Shown here in pieces: positions 51,101 to 61,060 of a stretch of DNA of 64,000 nucleotides. This DNA is from Caprimulgus europaeus (lineage: Eukaryota; Chordata; Aves; Caprimulgiformes; Caprimulgidae). The stretch spans positions 32,758,515 to 32,822,514 of the forward strand of contig OU015528.1 in the NCBI GenBank assembly GCA_907165065.1. The letters run 5' to 3'. Every line of letters begins with the position of its first letter. Positions within the stretch are counted from its first letter, which is position 1. The translations under genes were made by a program, and so were the position numbers. Under the pieces are notes generated by a model. The model searched no databases, had not been told where the DNA came from, and saw nothing but the letters and a program-made list of their open reading frames with translations.

Positions 51101-54100
51101 TTCAGATCTGCTCAAGCTCTGTTTAAATGCTGCAGGTAACTGTAAGACACATTGGCTAGGAACAAACAGGACAGTAACTCAACTCTCTTAAATCCACTGT
51201 GAACTCAGCATGTTACAGAGCAGCTATGGGAATTTAATTAAATAACTCCAACTGCCATGGACTGACCTTTCCCATAACAATAAGTAAGCCCTAGGCATCA
51301 AACTGCAAAATCATCTGCTTAGAAGTATCCTCTAACCTCTTCCTCACATCTGAACCACCGCACAGACTATAAGAGTTACTGTGCCACAAGTGGAGCAGTG
51401 AGCAGGGAGGATAGTCTCTAATCTCTCAGCTAGGAGGGGATGAGAGCTACACCCAGCCCTATGCATTATTTGTTTCCATCTCCAGTAACTAGCTAATTCA
51501 TAAAAAGTTCAGAAAGTAGAACTAGCAATCATGTGCTCATCCAGCTTTCATTCAAAGAAAAAAAACAAAACAAATCAGCCTTTAAAAAAAAAAACCAAAA
51601 CCAATAAACAAAAAACTAGGTCTCACTTCCATGCAAAATCATGCATAGAACAACTGCCTAAGGAACAAATCCTTCAGGGTAAGAAGTCACATCTTGCCTA
51701 TCAACTATTTAATGCACCATGAGTAGGTCTCCATTTGAACTTATGTGAACTAGCTGCACACAGTATGTCATACCACAGCCACATACAGTACAGCTTTAAT
51801 TAGGCAGCTCTGAGAACCAGCAACACTGGTAGCAAATTGGAGCTACAGCCAGAGGTCCTAGGCAGAAAGGCCTCCCAGAAGGTATGTAAGGTGCACTGCT
51901 CTTCTTTTGTGGGAAGTCAAGAGAAAGCTAGTAGAAACACTTCTACTAAAAAGCCTCATCCCCTGAAGTGGGGCAGGAGGGATGTGTTGCTGTGCTCTCC
52001 TCCAGTTAAGAGGAGAGTGAACGCCGATTGACCATCTGGGTAAAACACAGGCAAAGAATAGCAGTTTTATTTAGTTAAGTCTGTGACTAGAATTTGTTTA
52101 AAAATTAACAACATTGTACTGAAAGAGCAACTCAGCCTGTATCACTGATCATTAACATCAATATTCAACCAATTTTCCCTATTCCTACAGAAATACAGGC
52201 CTTGTAGCACAACCCAAAGACCAACAAATGTAGGCTGGGACAGGCTAATAAAGAGAGCGGCAGAAGACCCTTTAAAAAACATTGTCTACATATTTACTTT
52301 CTCAACACCAGCTAAAGGATATGAAGACTGAGAAGAATCAAACTGCATTCGTCAGCTGCAATTGCTGATTCTATGTTACACAAGCTCCCCAGCATTGCTA
52401 ACTTCACTGGTGTGAATTAGGATATCCAGGTGTCAATTCAGTCTACATCTAGACAGCCATGGGAAGCTGCAAAGTCTTGCTGAGGGAAAACAGGATGGCT
52501 GCAGGCTTAAGACCTTTACTATTTTGAAGAAAAGCTTGACAAATATATGGACAACTGGACAACTACAAAGCAAGGGGTAGAGAGGAGGTAGGAGAGCAGA
52601 GATTTTTCCCACACCACCAGTTTTAAATAAATGCTGCTCACAGGAACAGTGGATTATTTCTAAATAGATCAGCTCTTTCAAATACAAAGTTACAACATAA
52701 AGATTCCAGTACTAGATAACAGGTTTTATATGAGAAGTGTTTGACCTATGTTGTTTGATTTCTTTTCTTTTATTTTTTTTTTTAATGGCTGGGACAGAAA
52801 TCTCCGACATGGCAGGTTTCACAGAAAAAACCTTCCCATAAGATTTTCTTCAAAAACTGTATTTAAGTTTCATATTTGTGTATGCATAAATATAAAAGAA
52901 AACTGCACACACAACACATACAAATACATATGCAGACTTCCTTTACTATTTTTAGGTGTAGGAGATGGCATAGAACGCAAGACAAAGATGAGTGACCAAT
53001 TCACAGCAAGCGCAAAAAAGAGAAGATGTAAGCAAATTATTTTACTTTCACCGCAAGAGAATAGGAACACACTCAGAATCGGCGATTGCATCTCTAATAG
53101 TAACGTCTTATCAATCTCTTAAACACCTGATGCTGACCAAGCTACGTACTTTTTATAAATCATTTGCATAAAAACCACAGCCATACTGACAGGAAAGCAA
53201 CGTTAAGTCATGTTATCATCAGACAAAATCTTGCTACTTGGCTATTGGAAGGCTGATTGTACACAAGCTACCTGTGTCACATTACAGTAGTCAAACTACT
53301 ATTGCAGAAGGTAGAAAGGCTGTGGCTTTTCTCCTATAAGTAGACATACACAGTATTCACATTTAAATTGATTCTGGTAACCAAATTGCTAGAGGATGCA
53401 GTCGGATTAAGTATGAAACTGTGTTTCAACATTTAAAGGCTTTTTAGCTTCAGTTAGGACAAACAGAGTGAGAAGTTGAAGCTAATGCAGTAACTGTGAG
53501 TTCTAGTTAAGCACATGGTTTAGAGCAATGCTCAGTTGGAAGCTGAAGATTTGTAAAAATGCAGGCTAAACCTTCGTGTTTTTAAAGTCACAGTTTAGCC
53601 TTTACTTGACAAACCCTGAAGGAGCCAGTTCTCCTCCTCTTTTTTTTTTCTCCCTTCCCATCACAGTGACTCATGTAATATGTTGCAAATCGAGTTTACA
53701 AGGCTGTTAAAATCAAGCCCATCCATGAAGCCGAACACCCTTTCAATAAAAGTAACACATAAACCTAGCTAGAATCTTGTTAACATACATTCATATGCCA
53801 CAAGCATTGACAAAGACAGTTATGAAGAAAAAAAACAAAAAGAACAAGTGGCACATAAGGGGAAAATAATTTCAGAAGGGAAGCAGGCAAGAAGGGGTAA
53901 AAGTTTAACTATCACAAGTTTTAGAATGCCCATTTTTCAATGAAACTCTGGACTTGAGCCAAGTGGCTTTAGTGCGCTTTACATGAGGCCCTCAGAGTGG
54001 GAAACATCCCATTCATTCTTGTTTCTAAAAACGAACACTGAAAATATCAGTGCTTATATTATCTACACACGCCATGCTTGCACAATGAGCCTGCAATTCA

Positions 54101-54377
54101 CAGCACTGAGGAAATTTGTCTGGGGGGAGATAAGGAGGAGGGAAGGGAAGGGGAGACATCATCAAGGACTGGAGAAATGAGGAAAGCCATCTGCAGCAGT
54201 CATTCAAACGGAACAAACAGAAGGTAATAGTCTTCTGTACACACATACCTCACATCCATGTAACCACAGAAAAAGTAATTGTAATAGTCTCTTTAAAGGC
54301 ATCACATTTCCTGTGGATTTTCCCCTAAACAATTTATTCTCAAGACAAAAGAGTCTTCTTTATCACCCTTTTTTCCT

Positions 54378-54416
<39 letters not shown>

Positions 54417-57400
54417 CACTGGCACTCACATTTAGCTTGTACAAACATTTAATAATGGGTAACATTGAGAAACTTAGCTCAGAGTACACTGGGCTATGTA
54501 TAACCTTCTCATTCTATTTTTGTACAGTGCCTGGACACCTGAAACTAACCTGAATAGAACAATTCCAGTAGAGTACAATGTTTTATGGATACATACTTCA
54601 GTTTTGTTTCCTCCAGCAGTAAAACTTGTTTTCTAGTACTTTAAACGAAGTAAAAACACCCACAATATAAGTGTTTCTAATGTAAATTCAATAAAATTTA
54701 CAGTGCATTTTACTATTGATGGCAGTAACCCAGGCTCCTTCCATACTGTATCAAAAGAAACATCTGAAAATAAGTTCATATTTTTCCCCAGGTAGATATA
54801 ATTTTTCAGTTAAGTACACAGACTATCAATGTATAGACTAGACAGGTACAATCCGTGGTCTTTTATTATTAAATGTTTTCACTGGAGTGCCAGGAACCTG
54901 AAGTTAGCACTCCCCTGTTCAATAGCCTCCTGCAAACACCTAAAAGTATCAATCACACCATATCAGAAAAGTCAGGATATTTAAATTGAACCCTGGCACA
55001 TCTCGGGCACAAGTTCCCCTGGTGTTTGTGCAGAATGATGTCAAGGACAGATTAATTGCCTAAATTCTCTGTTAACCCTATCACCAGGTAGGCACACACT
55101 TCCCACTGCACTACCCCAACCCTAATCCCTAGTGTGCCCTTTTGCTGAAGTCACAGCTCCTTATCAGCTGGAAACCTGGGCACGTGCCATTCCCTTCTGT
55201 TTTGGGAGGAGAGAACCCCACGAATGCAGGCAGGAAGGAGATGTAACGAACTCCAACAGCCACCTCCTCTGAGCCACTGAGAAACCTGGGCTGCCAGGGG
55301 CCCTGCTGAGTACATCTGTCCTGCAGTACACAGCATCCTCTACACCCACCACCATGTGGAAGTCCTGCATGAACTTTAAAAACTGAACCAAGCACACACA
55401 CCTCCTGCTTCAGTCTCTCTGTTTATAGAGCAGGGATAGCAGAGTGCAGGTAAGTGAGATTTTTTTATTTTTTTGGTGGATTAGTGAAAATTAGCAAAGT
55501 GTTTAAGATTAATGGATGGAATGTACCAATTCAAGGGCAACAGAGATGGCACTTGAATAGTAAGCAGCAGAACAGGATGATTAAACCATGCAGTTCTCAC
55601 CCAAAAAAGTTTTCAGGACAGTTCTTTTACAATAAGCTATTTCTGAAAAATTCTAATGAAAACACAACACAATATGGTCAGTTTTGGTTTTTTTGCTTTT
55701 TGACTCTCCAATAAGTCTCCAATCTGCCAAAGAGATGTTAATCTATTGAGTCAGCTTTGAGCTCTTCACTGGGTAAAGACAGAGGTACTTTAATCAAACA
55801 CAACTTTTGCTCAGTGACCAGGATCTGGTTTAAGGATGATGTCTACAACTGTTCCAATTTGACTGGAATTCTAAAAATGCAGACTGGTCTCCAGAAAAGC
55901 TATATTGAAAACAAGCTGAAATTGGCGTGCTATCACTTTATTTGAATCCAGAGTGTATCTGAAGAGAGTTTTTAAAGAGTGTGGATTTACTACAAAAGCC
56001 ACTCAGCCCTTTCAACGTTGCTTGCCTTTGTTTGAATAAGGTAATCGGGTCTATCTATTAGAATCCCTAAGTCTGCTTCCCACCACCCTCTTCTTTTTTT
56101 TTTCTTCTTTTTTTTTTTTTTCTTTTTTTCCAAAAAAGAACAACAGCACAGTATCTTGAACAATGAAAAGCCACAGATCATACACATACATCAAATATTT
56201 TCTTTTTGGTAATTCATAGTGTAAGATTTGCTTGCTGAAAAGTCAGTCTTGTTTTTCACTGGGGTGGCATTAGGCAGGACAGGTTAAGATGATTACACCA
56301 GGTCCCATTCTTCAGACTGACGCTGCTCTGCAGCCTCCTCTATTATTATACAGTGCACACACTGTACTCAGGTTGAATACAGTGTGTATTAGAAAACAGA
56401 GCTCCTGCCAAAGATCTTTTACGAGCTTATTCAACAACATAAAAGAATCAAGGCATTTTCTGGGTCATCACTCATCTCTGCCTACCTGCCTATAAGACCA
56501 TATCAGGTCTCTCACAAACATACAAATCACCTACAGATCTTGAGGGATTTGAGATTACCTGCTAAATTAGACCAAACAGATACCACTCAGTTTTGTCAGC
56601 CAATGGGCTACATCTTTTTAAGCTCCCTTCTCCCCTCATTTAAGGATAACAGCTCAGCACATAGCAGATGAGATGCATAATTAAATATAGCTTTCAAATG
56701 TACAGGCACAGCCACTGCACAGGCCATTGCCGGTCTAGAACACATTCTTCCCACTAATCTGGCAGCCCAGTAATTTGGCAGAGGGGCAGTGAATTTTCAT
56801 ATGGTGGTGTAAACCACCACAAAACAGATTGTGCATCTTTTAGTTTGTTTGCCATTGAGGCTCTTGATACTGGTTGTGTAGTGTACATTGCCGTTATTAC
56901 ATTCTACATACACCAAATAAACACCTCAAATTTATCCATGACAAATTACACTTGACAGCTTACCTTTTATGCTGAAGTCACTGGCTTAGGGGGAGAGGAA
57001 AGCACCTTATTTCTTTAGTCTTGATCCTAGGCTTTCAACAGAATCGCCCTGTGGAAGAGGGTCCAACCCCCCTGCTCAAGCAAGTCCACCTACAGCCAGT
57101 TGCCCAGGACTGTTTCCAGATGGCTTATGAGTATCTCCAAGGACAGAGACTCCACAACCTCCCTGAGCAGCCTGTTCCAGTGCTCAGTCAACCCTCACAG
57201 TATCTTTGTAAACAAGCTGGGAATAAATGGATGAGAGGAGTAGACTACAGTAAGGTCAGAAGCTGGTTGGGACTGAGCAATTAGTGGTTCAAGTGACAGC
57301 AAATTATTATCATCATTCCTCAAGGGTCAATACTGAAGCTGATACTCTTTAGCATCTTCATCAGGGCGAGGGCTGCCATTCAGAGGGGCCTTGACAAGCT

Positions 57401-60400
57401 GAAGGCATTTCTCAACAGAAAACTCACAAAGTTTGGCAAAGGCAAGGAATGGAAGAACCCCATATTGGGATTATCAACTCAAGAAGATAAATAAACCTGT
57501 GCTGTACAGGCTGCAGACTGGCTGGCTGCAACCTAGGGGTTGCAGGGTGTGGCAGCCATGTCCAGATGGACAAGATAAATGTGAGTCAGTAGTATGCTCT
57601 CACAGCAGAAAAAGCAGCCTGTACGCTGGGCTGCATCAGCAAGAACCTAAACCAGCAGCTCGAGGGAAATTACTGCTCCCCTCCACTCAGCATTAGTAAA
57701 GCTGTATCTGGAGTACTGTTTCCAGCTGTGGGTTCCTTAGTGCAAGAGAGAGAACACTACACTGGAGGAAGTCCAGGAGAGGGCCACCAAGATGATCACA
57801 CTACTTCTGAGGAGAAGCTGAGGCAGGTCGGTTTGTTTAGCCTGGAGGATGATGCACCTACAACCTTCCACTACCTACAGGGGCATTATAGAGAAGACAG
57901 GGCCAGATCCTTCTTAGAAGTGCACAGCAAAAGGGCAGGTAACAACTCACAGCAAGAGGAATTCTCACTGGATGAAAAAAACCCACACATTTCCACAAAA
58001 AAGGTAGTTGAGCACTGGATCAGGTACCCAGAGACCCTATAGAATCTCCACTATTGCAGACAGTCACAACTTGGATGGAGAGGCCCTGAGCATCATAACC
58101 TAACTTTCATGTTAGCCCTGCTTTGAACACAACCTCAAACTAGACGGCCTCCAGACCTAAATTACTTTATGATCTGCCTGGAGCACGTGAGGCTTTTGAC
58201 CTGAAGAGCATTTAGATATAAAGAACTACATGCAATCACTTTCTGAAGTGGTAATACACAGGTCCCTATCATCCTCTGTATTCAGGCTTCTAAGAGTAGA
58301 TTCTATACCCTTGGTCTACACGTCAACCACAAGTCAAGCCTTTACTTCACATTCTTCATAATCCAAGTCTACATGGCAGTATATAGTACTAGATTATTAG
58401 TAAAACCTAGATTAGATTTCAGAATAACATGGGAACAATAGCCATTCATTATAACAGTAAAATTATGTCTGGTGGCTTTATAGCCACCACTCTGATTCAT
58501 GGGATCTTGTATTCACTATCAACAATTTCCACATCGGGAATGTCAACAGCTTAATAGAAAACTTCCTACATAACATTGATCTCAATTTTATAATATTTAA
58601 ATTAATTTATGTTTGTCATCATCAATAAATACCTTTTGCTATGACAGTTTTGCTAATTGGTAATGGGACAACACTCCTAAACCCATACAAGTAAGTGCAC
58701 ATGCATGTGCGTATACACAGTCTTGGTTTTGTCAGCTTATCTAAGAAAAGAGGGATAGAACAAAAAAAAAATTGAAACTCCATTTTCACAAAAAATTGGA
58801 AAAAAAGGAAAAAAAAGAGAGAGAGAGACCCTAATTCAATTCCATCCTCTACCACATTTCAGGAGACTATAAAAGCACATTTTTTAACAGAGGTAGAAAT
58901 CTCTTAACACTCATAAAAAGATAAAAGAAAAGAGAAGCACTAGAACATTTTCCACTGCCATTCTTCTTTATACGGTGCCAAGAAAGTTTCCATTGCCCTC
59001 CTATTCCATTCAGAGGAATACTGCAGGCCCACAGGACATGCAAAAAGCATAACTGATCATCTTTCTGTGAATCATGATGTGTAGCTGGTAGACCATGGGA
59101 AAGCCAATGTAATTCTCTTTTCTCACACAGTTTGGCAAAGCAGAAGGCAGTGTATCAAAATCTGAACAAATTTCCAGTGTGCTGCTCAATCACAACCAAG
59201 AGATGATGCATTTCCAGTTTTTATACTAATGAAACTCAGACAAGTTGAACACTTCATGTCACCAACTTTCAGATGTCTAGATATGTAAAAACAAAATTTC
59301 AGTCTCTCAGATTGGATGAAAAGTTTTGTCCTATCTGCATGAAGATAAGCCAGAAGAGTTCCTGACAAAGATATCAGAACCTACTCCTATCATTAAAATG
59401 TTAGCTAAGTCCCCTCAAGATAGTAAAATGAAGATGTGGATAATTGGTAATCTGTACTTCAGGGAATTGTACTTTAAGGGACTAGTCGTCTCTTGTGTGG
59501 ATGAATAACATAAAACAATACAATTCTGCCTCTGATGAAACCAAGAACAGAAATTAAATAAATCCAAGATTCCTTGTTTGAGTCTTCCCACAATGAGACT
59601 TTCTAAAAAATGAGTGCAGACATGCACAGAGAAAAGATCACATATCCACAGCAACATGACAGCTGTTTGATACCTCACTGAAACAGAACCCTCTTTTCAA
59701 CTATGACTTATGTCCCAGACAAATACAAGTATATCTAAAAAATGTGAAGACACACATGGTAACACAAGGAAGGAGGTTTGAAAAGAAACTACTGGCATTC
59801 TTCATTATTACCTACCCAGAAGGTTGTAGATTTATATTTTTTTTAACCACAAGCATAAATTTGTTAGTAGATGCTACAACTGCCTCATTCTAGTGGTATG
59901 AAATCAGATTAGAGGAACACATGATGTTTCTAAAGAATGAACTCCCTATCTAGTCTTATACCTCTTATCAAAGTTATCTACTTTTCTGAAATCTACTTTT
60001 TTTTTTTTTGCTTAAAATTAGACAGATGTACATTAAAGTATTTATATGCTAATAAAGACTAAACTTTCTAGTCTCTTTAAACAAATGAATTTTTTTTCCT
60101 ATAAATTTATTGTAAGAAAGTATCAATCATAGAAAGATAAATTCAAGTATCTATATAAGGCAGAAAGGGGATTATTGACTTCAGTATATTTTCCTGTAGG
60201 GTTTGAGAGTGAAACCCCATTCTTCACTTAAAACACAAGACCAAGTATCAGTATAGAATTTGGAATCTTTTTTTCTAGTCAGTCCAGATTTACTGGAATA
60301 ATAGGTAAAGCCAAAAGAGAAGATATTTTTAACACAGCCACAAGTTGGAAAACACACGCTCCTATTACGGCCCCACCTAGAATGGGCACTTGGCAAACGG

Positions 60401-61060
60401 GGTACCACACATTTTAAGGGCTTTAAAGACAGCCCTGTTTCTGAAATTGCCACTCAAGAGGTTTCCAATGTTCAAAAAAATAGATGTCGGGAGAACGTCT
60501 ACCCTAGCTGAAGCGTCCTACGTGTCATCAGAGTTTGTTACTCGCGCTTAAGCAAGAGGAAGAGGAAACTTCACACAGATTTAGGCACAGAGCTCACAGA
60601 AGCTGTTAAGCAGACGCGCACGAAACGCCCACCGCTGCCACCTTTACCCGCGTTTGTCCCAATCTGAATAAACCAGAAAGCCTGCCCTTTCCCCCGCCCT
60701 TGCCTCCCTACCTTCCACCGAGCGCCCGATGCTGTGCAAGTGCGTGAGGGAGGGGTAGGCGCCATGAACCCCCTTCAGGTACGCTTCCAGCTCCTCGGTG
60801 TGGTGGTACTTGAAATCCAGCGCGGCCGCCACAGAAACCAGGCAGAGGATGCCCACCACGTCCTAGAAAGAAAGAGATGAACCAAAGAGCGGCGGGGACC
60901 GGCGGGCTTGCCGCTGCCCCGCCGAGTGGCGGCGGCAGAGCCGCGGCGGCGGCAGGCCCGCAGAGGGAGCCTTCCTGCCTCAGCCCGTCTCCCCTCTCAG
61001 GGAGCAGGTGCCTTCCCCTCCACTCACAACCGCCGCTCCTACCCCGGCGGCCGCCCGCAT
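27315..61060 (-). CDS. CPM: CPM, carboxypeptidase M (gene-level entry, 9 coding exons)
   Basis: CPM is a GPI-anchored cell-surface zinc carboxypeptidase (M14, N/E subfamily) that removes C-terminal Arg or Lys from peptides such as kinins and anaphylatoxins. Coding exons in transcript order: 61060-61028, 60862-60712, 40729-40632, 32740-32568, 31100-30916, 30662-30492, 29658-29506, 28509-28361, 27548-27315. All have GT/AG borders and matching phases, and total 1347 nt, or 448 residues (human 443). Zinc ligands are H91 and E94 in the HGDE motif and H198 in NLHGGA. The predicted catalytic Glu is E289 in ITLELS. A transthyretin-like domain spans about 322-395. N-glycosylation sequons are at N123, N172, N188 and N392. 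The hydrophobic tail ends [15 protein letters not shown] with a likely anchor site near S427. The signal peptide runs to about A25, so mature protein would begin LDFKYHH. Confidence 0.95.
27549..28360 (-). other. CPM intron 8 with C/G run and AT-rich block
   Basis: Holds the C18 run at 27720-27737 and the AT-only block that follows. The rest, 27830-28360, is ordinary sequence. Confidence 0.8.
27720..27822. repeat. C18 run plus 85-bp AT-only repeat block
   Basis: Eighteen C, then A/T-only sequence with many TAA, TTA and TATTTA units that are mutually complementary, so it can fold back on itself. It sits about 170 bp from the CPM exon 9 acceptor. Confidence 0.85.
28361..28509 (-). CDS. CPM: CPM exon 8, residues 322-371 (transthyretin-like domain)
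   Basis: The acceptor TTCACAG precedes GT at 28509 and the donor GTAAGT follows at 28360. [20 protein letters not shown] and [15 protein letters not shown] are typical of the transthyretin-like beta sandwich after the catalytic domain in N/E carboxypeptidases. Confidence 0.95.
28510..29505 (-). other. CPM intron 7
   Basis: Contains adjacent C and T runs near 28829-28850 and a short CG alternation near 29170-29179. No exon recognised. Confidence 0.8.
29506..29658 (-). CDS. CPM: CPM exon 7, residues 271-322 (catalytic Glu)
   Basis: The acceptor TTTTAAG precedes GT at 29658 and the donor GTGGGT follows at 29505. [20 protein letters not shown] holds the predicted catalytic Glu (E289). [20 protein letters not shown] ends the catalytic domain. 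Confidence 0.96.
29659..30491 (-). other. CPM intron 6
   Basis: No repeat or exon recognised. Open frames here are antisense to, or run beside, exon 6. Confidence 0.8.
30492..30662 (-). CDS. CPM: CPM exon 6, residues 214-271
   Basis: The acceptor CGCAG precedes TT at 30662 and the donor GTAAGA follows at 30491. [15 protein letters not shown] and [16 protein letters not shown] match human PDDDVFQYLAHTYA and FPNGVTNGYSWYPLQGG; the NGYSWY segment forms part of the active site. Confidence 0.96.
30916..31100 (-). CDS. CPM: CPM exon 5, residues 152-214 (third zinc ligand)
   Basis: The acceptor CTAAG precedes G at 31100 and the donor GTAAGT follows at 30915. [11 protein letters not shown] is the substrate-carboxylate binding segment and [20 protein letters not shown] carries zinc ligand H198. 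The start ([11 protein letters not shown]) differs from human ENYNQYDLNRN at the loop before the motif. Confidence 0.96.
31101..32567 (-). other. CPM intron 4
   Basis: Nothing recognised beyond short T-runs. Confidence 0.8.
32568..32740 (-). CDS. CPM: CPM exon 4, residues 95-152
   Basis: The acceptor ATTCAG precedes ACT at 32740 and the donor GTGAGG follows at 32567. [15 protein letters not shown] and [14 protein letters not shown] are hallmark M14 N/E-family segments; the MNPDG loop is conserved. N123 lies in an NNT sequon. Confidence 0.96.
34561..34588 (+). repeat. G-quadruplex motif in CPM intron 3
   Basis: G-runs of 5, 4, 6 and 4 with short loops ATGA, A and AAGA. It is on the + strand, which is the template strand for CPM, so the RNA would be C-rich here. 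Confidence 0.75.
37021..37201. repeat. A/C-rich tract with inverted T/G-rich partner
   Basis: AAAAAACCCACAAAA at 37046-37060 is exactly complementary to TTTTGTGGGTTTTTT at 37164-37178, with about 100 bases between. Both sit in longer low-complexity tracts. Confidence 0.75.
39064..39094. repeat. A31 homopolymer run
   Basis: Thirty-one A followed by purine-only GAAGAAAAGAG. No retroelement body was recognised directly upstream. Confidence 0.9.
39748..39840. repeat. Three tandem copies of a 31-bp unit
   Basis: Units begin ACATAGGATACACTTCCTAC at 39748, 39779 and 39810. The first two are identical and the third differs by one base near its end (CAGC for CACC). Confidence 0.93.
40632..40729 (-). 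CDS. CPM: CPM exon 3, residues 62-94 (first zinc ligands)
   Basis: The acceptor TTAAAG precedes GT at 40729 and the donor GTACGT follows at 40631. [18 protein letters not shown] and [14 protein letters not shown] contain the HxxE zinc-binding motif (H91, E94). Phase 0 at the end. Confidence 0.96.
41453..41469. repeat. G17 homopolymer
   Basis: Seventeen G in a row within AT-rich sequence, followed by CATTTTTTATTATTATT. Confidence 0.9.
45070..46210 (-). mobile_element. CR1 LINE with remnant reverse-transcriptase C-terminus
   Basis: The + strand starts CACAGAATCATAGAACAGCC then CAGGTTGGAAAGGACCTC, the antisense of the CR1 3' end. The minus-strand frame at 45849-45505 carries the CR1 ORF2 C-terminal landmarks [29 protein letters not shown] and GCI. 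More RT-region sequence extends to about 46210 (antisense of segments such as ACTGGGTGGTGAGGTGGAC). Frames are broken, so it is inactive. The 5' edge is approximate. Confidence 0.88.
49276..49325. repeat. A/C-rich low-complexity tract
   Basis: AAAAAAACCCCAAAAACC followed by CAAAACAAACAACC-type units. Similar tracts in the same orientation occur near 37021, 50450 and 51549. Confidence 0.85.
50431..50503. repeat. T19 run followed by A/C-rich tract
   Basis: T19 at 50431-50449 runs directly into A7 and a CCAAACC/AAACC tract. The T and A runs could pair as a hairpin. Confidence 0.85.
51549..51617. repeat. A/C-rich low-complexity tract
   Basis: Two A-rich blocks of AAAACAAAAC and AAAAACCAAAACC type separated by about 10 bases. 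Same composition and orientation as the tracts near 49276 and 50450. Confidence 0.8.
54380..54412. repeat. T33 homopolymer run
   Basis: Thirty-three T preceded by a pyrimidine stretch (CCCTTTTTTCCTTC). On the CPM strand it reads as poly(A). Confidence 0.9.
56089..56133. repeat. Pyrimidine (T/C) tract
   Basis: Almost only T with a few C over about 45 bases, followed by A-rich sequence. The long run of Lys seen in a minus-strand frame here is only this tract translated. Confidence 0.85.
57035..57205 (-). mobile_element. CR1 LINE 3' fragment
   Basis: The + strand shows the antisense CR1 end: CAACAGAATCGCCCTG, GGGTCCAACCCCCCTGCTCA, AGTATCTCCAAGGACAGAG, CACAACCTCCCTGAGCAGCC and ACCCTCACAGTA. About 170 bases remain, with the 5' end facing the next CR1. 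Confidence 0.85.
57305..58170 (+). mobile_element. CR1 LINE, RT C-terminal part, sense orientation
   Basis: A frame near 57316 reads [16 protein letters not shown], the decayed CR1 RT motif (PQGSVLGPxLFNIFIN in intact copies). Downstream landmarks are GAGGGCTGCCATTCAGAGGG, TGGAGTACTGTTTCCAGCTG, GAGAGGGCCACCAAGATGAT and TTTAGCCTGGAGGA. It is internally deleted and frameshifted, and it has lost a clear 3' octamer. Confidence 0.85.
60712..60862 (-). CDS. CPM: CPM exon 2, residues 12-62 (signal peptide core and mature N-terminus)
   Basis: The acceptor TTTCTAG precedes GAC at 60862 and the donor GTAGGG follows at 60711. [21 protein letters not shown] supplies the hydrophobic core and the mature start; human mature CPM begins [17 protein letters not shown] matches human HLHSIGKSVKG. 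Intron 1 is only 165 bp. Confidence 0.93.
61028..61060 (-). CDS. CPM: CPM exon 1 coding part (residues 1-11, start codon)
   Basis: ATG at 61060 in a strong context (GGCACCATGC) encodes [11 protein letters not shown], then a GTGAGT donor. I chose this start because the next exon has no ATG before the mature protein and an in-frame TAG lies inside its acceptor, so an upstream coding exon is required. The phase joins exactly. RNA has not confirmed it. Confidence 0.7.

Larger units (their letters stand above)
40730..60711 (-). other. CPM intron 2, about 20 kb
   Basis: The largest intron. It holds a G17 run (41453-41469), a long CR1 (45070-46210), a head-to-head CR1 pair (57035-58170), A/C-rich tracts near 49280, 50450 and 51550, a T33 run (54380-54412) and a T/C run near 56094-56133. 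The longest open frame (42492-43028) has no recognisable family. No coding exon with proper borders was found. Confidence 0.7.

Noticed and set aside
55990-56187. Lys-rich small protein on the minus strand
   Set aside because: The Lys run is just the T/C tract at 56089-56133.
57021-58042. Open frames at 57021-57284, 57433-57696 and 57728-58042 as host genes
   Set aside because: They translate decayed CR1 sequence in both orientations.
60644-60859. CPM starting at the GTG near 60859
   Set aside because: GTG is not a normal vertebrate start; the frame is the internal part of exon 2, preceded by an in-frame TAG within a good acceptor.
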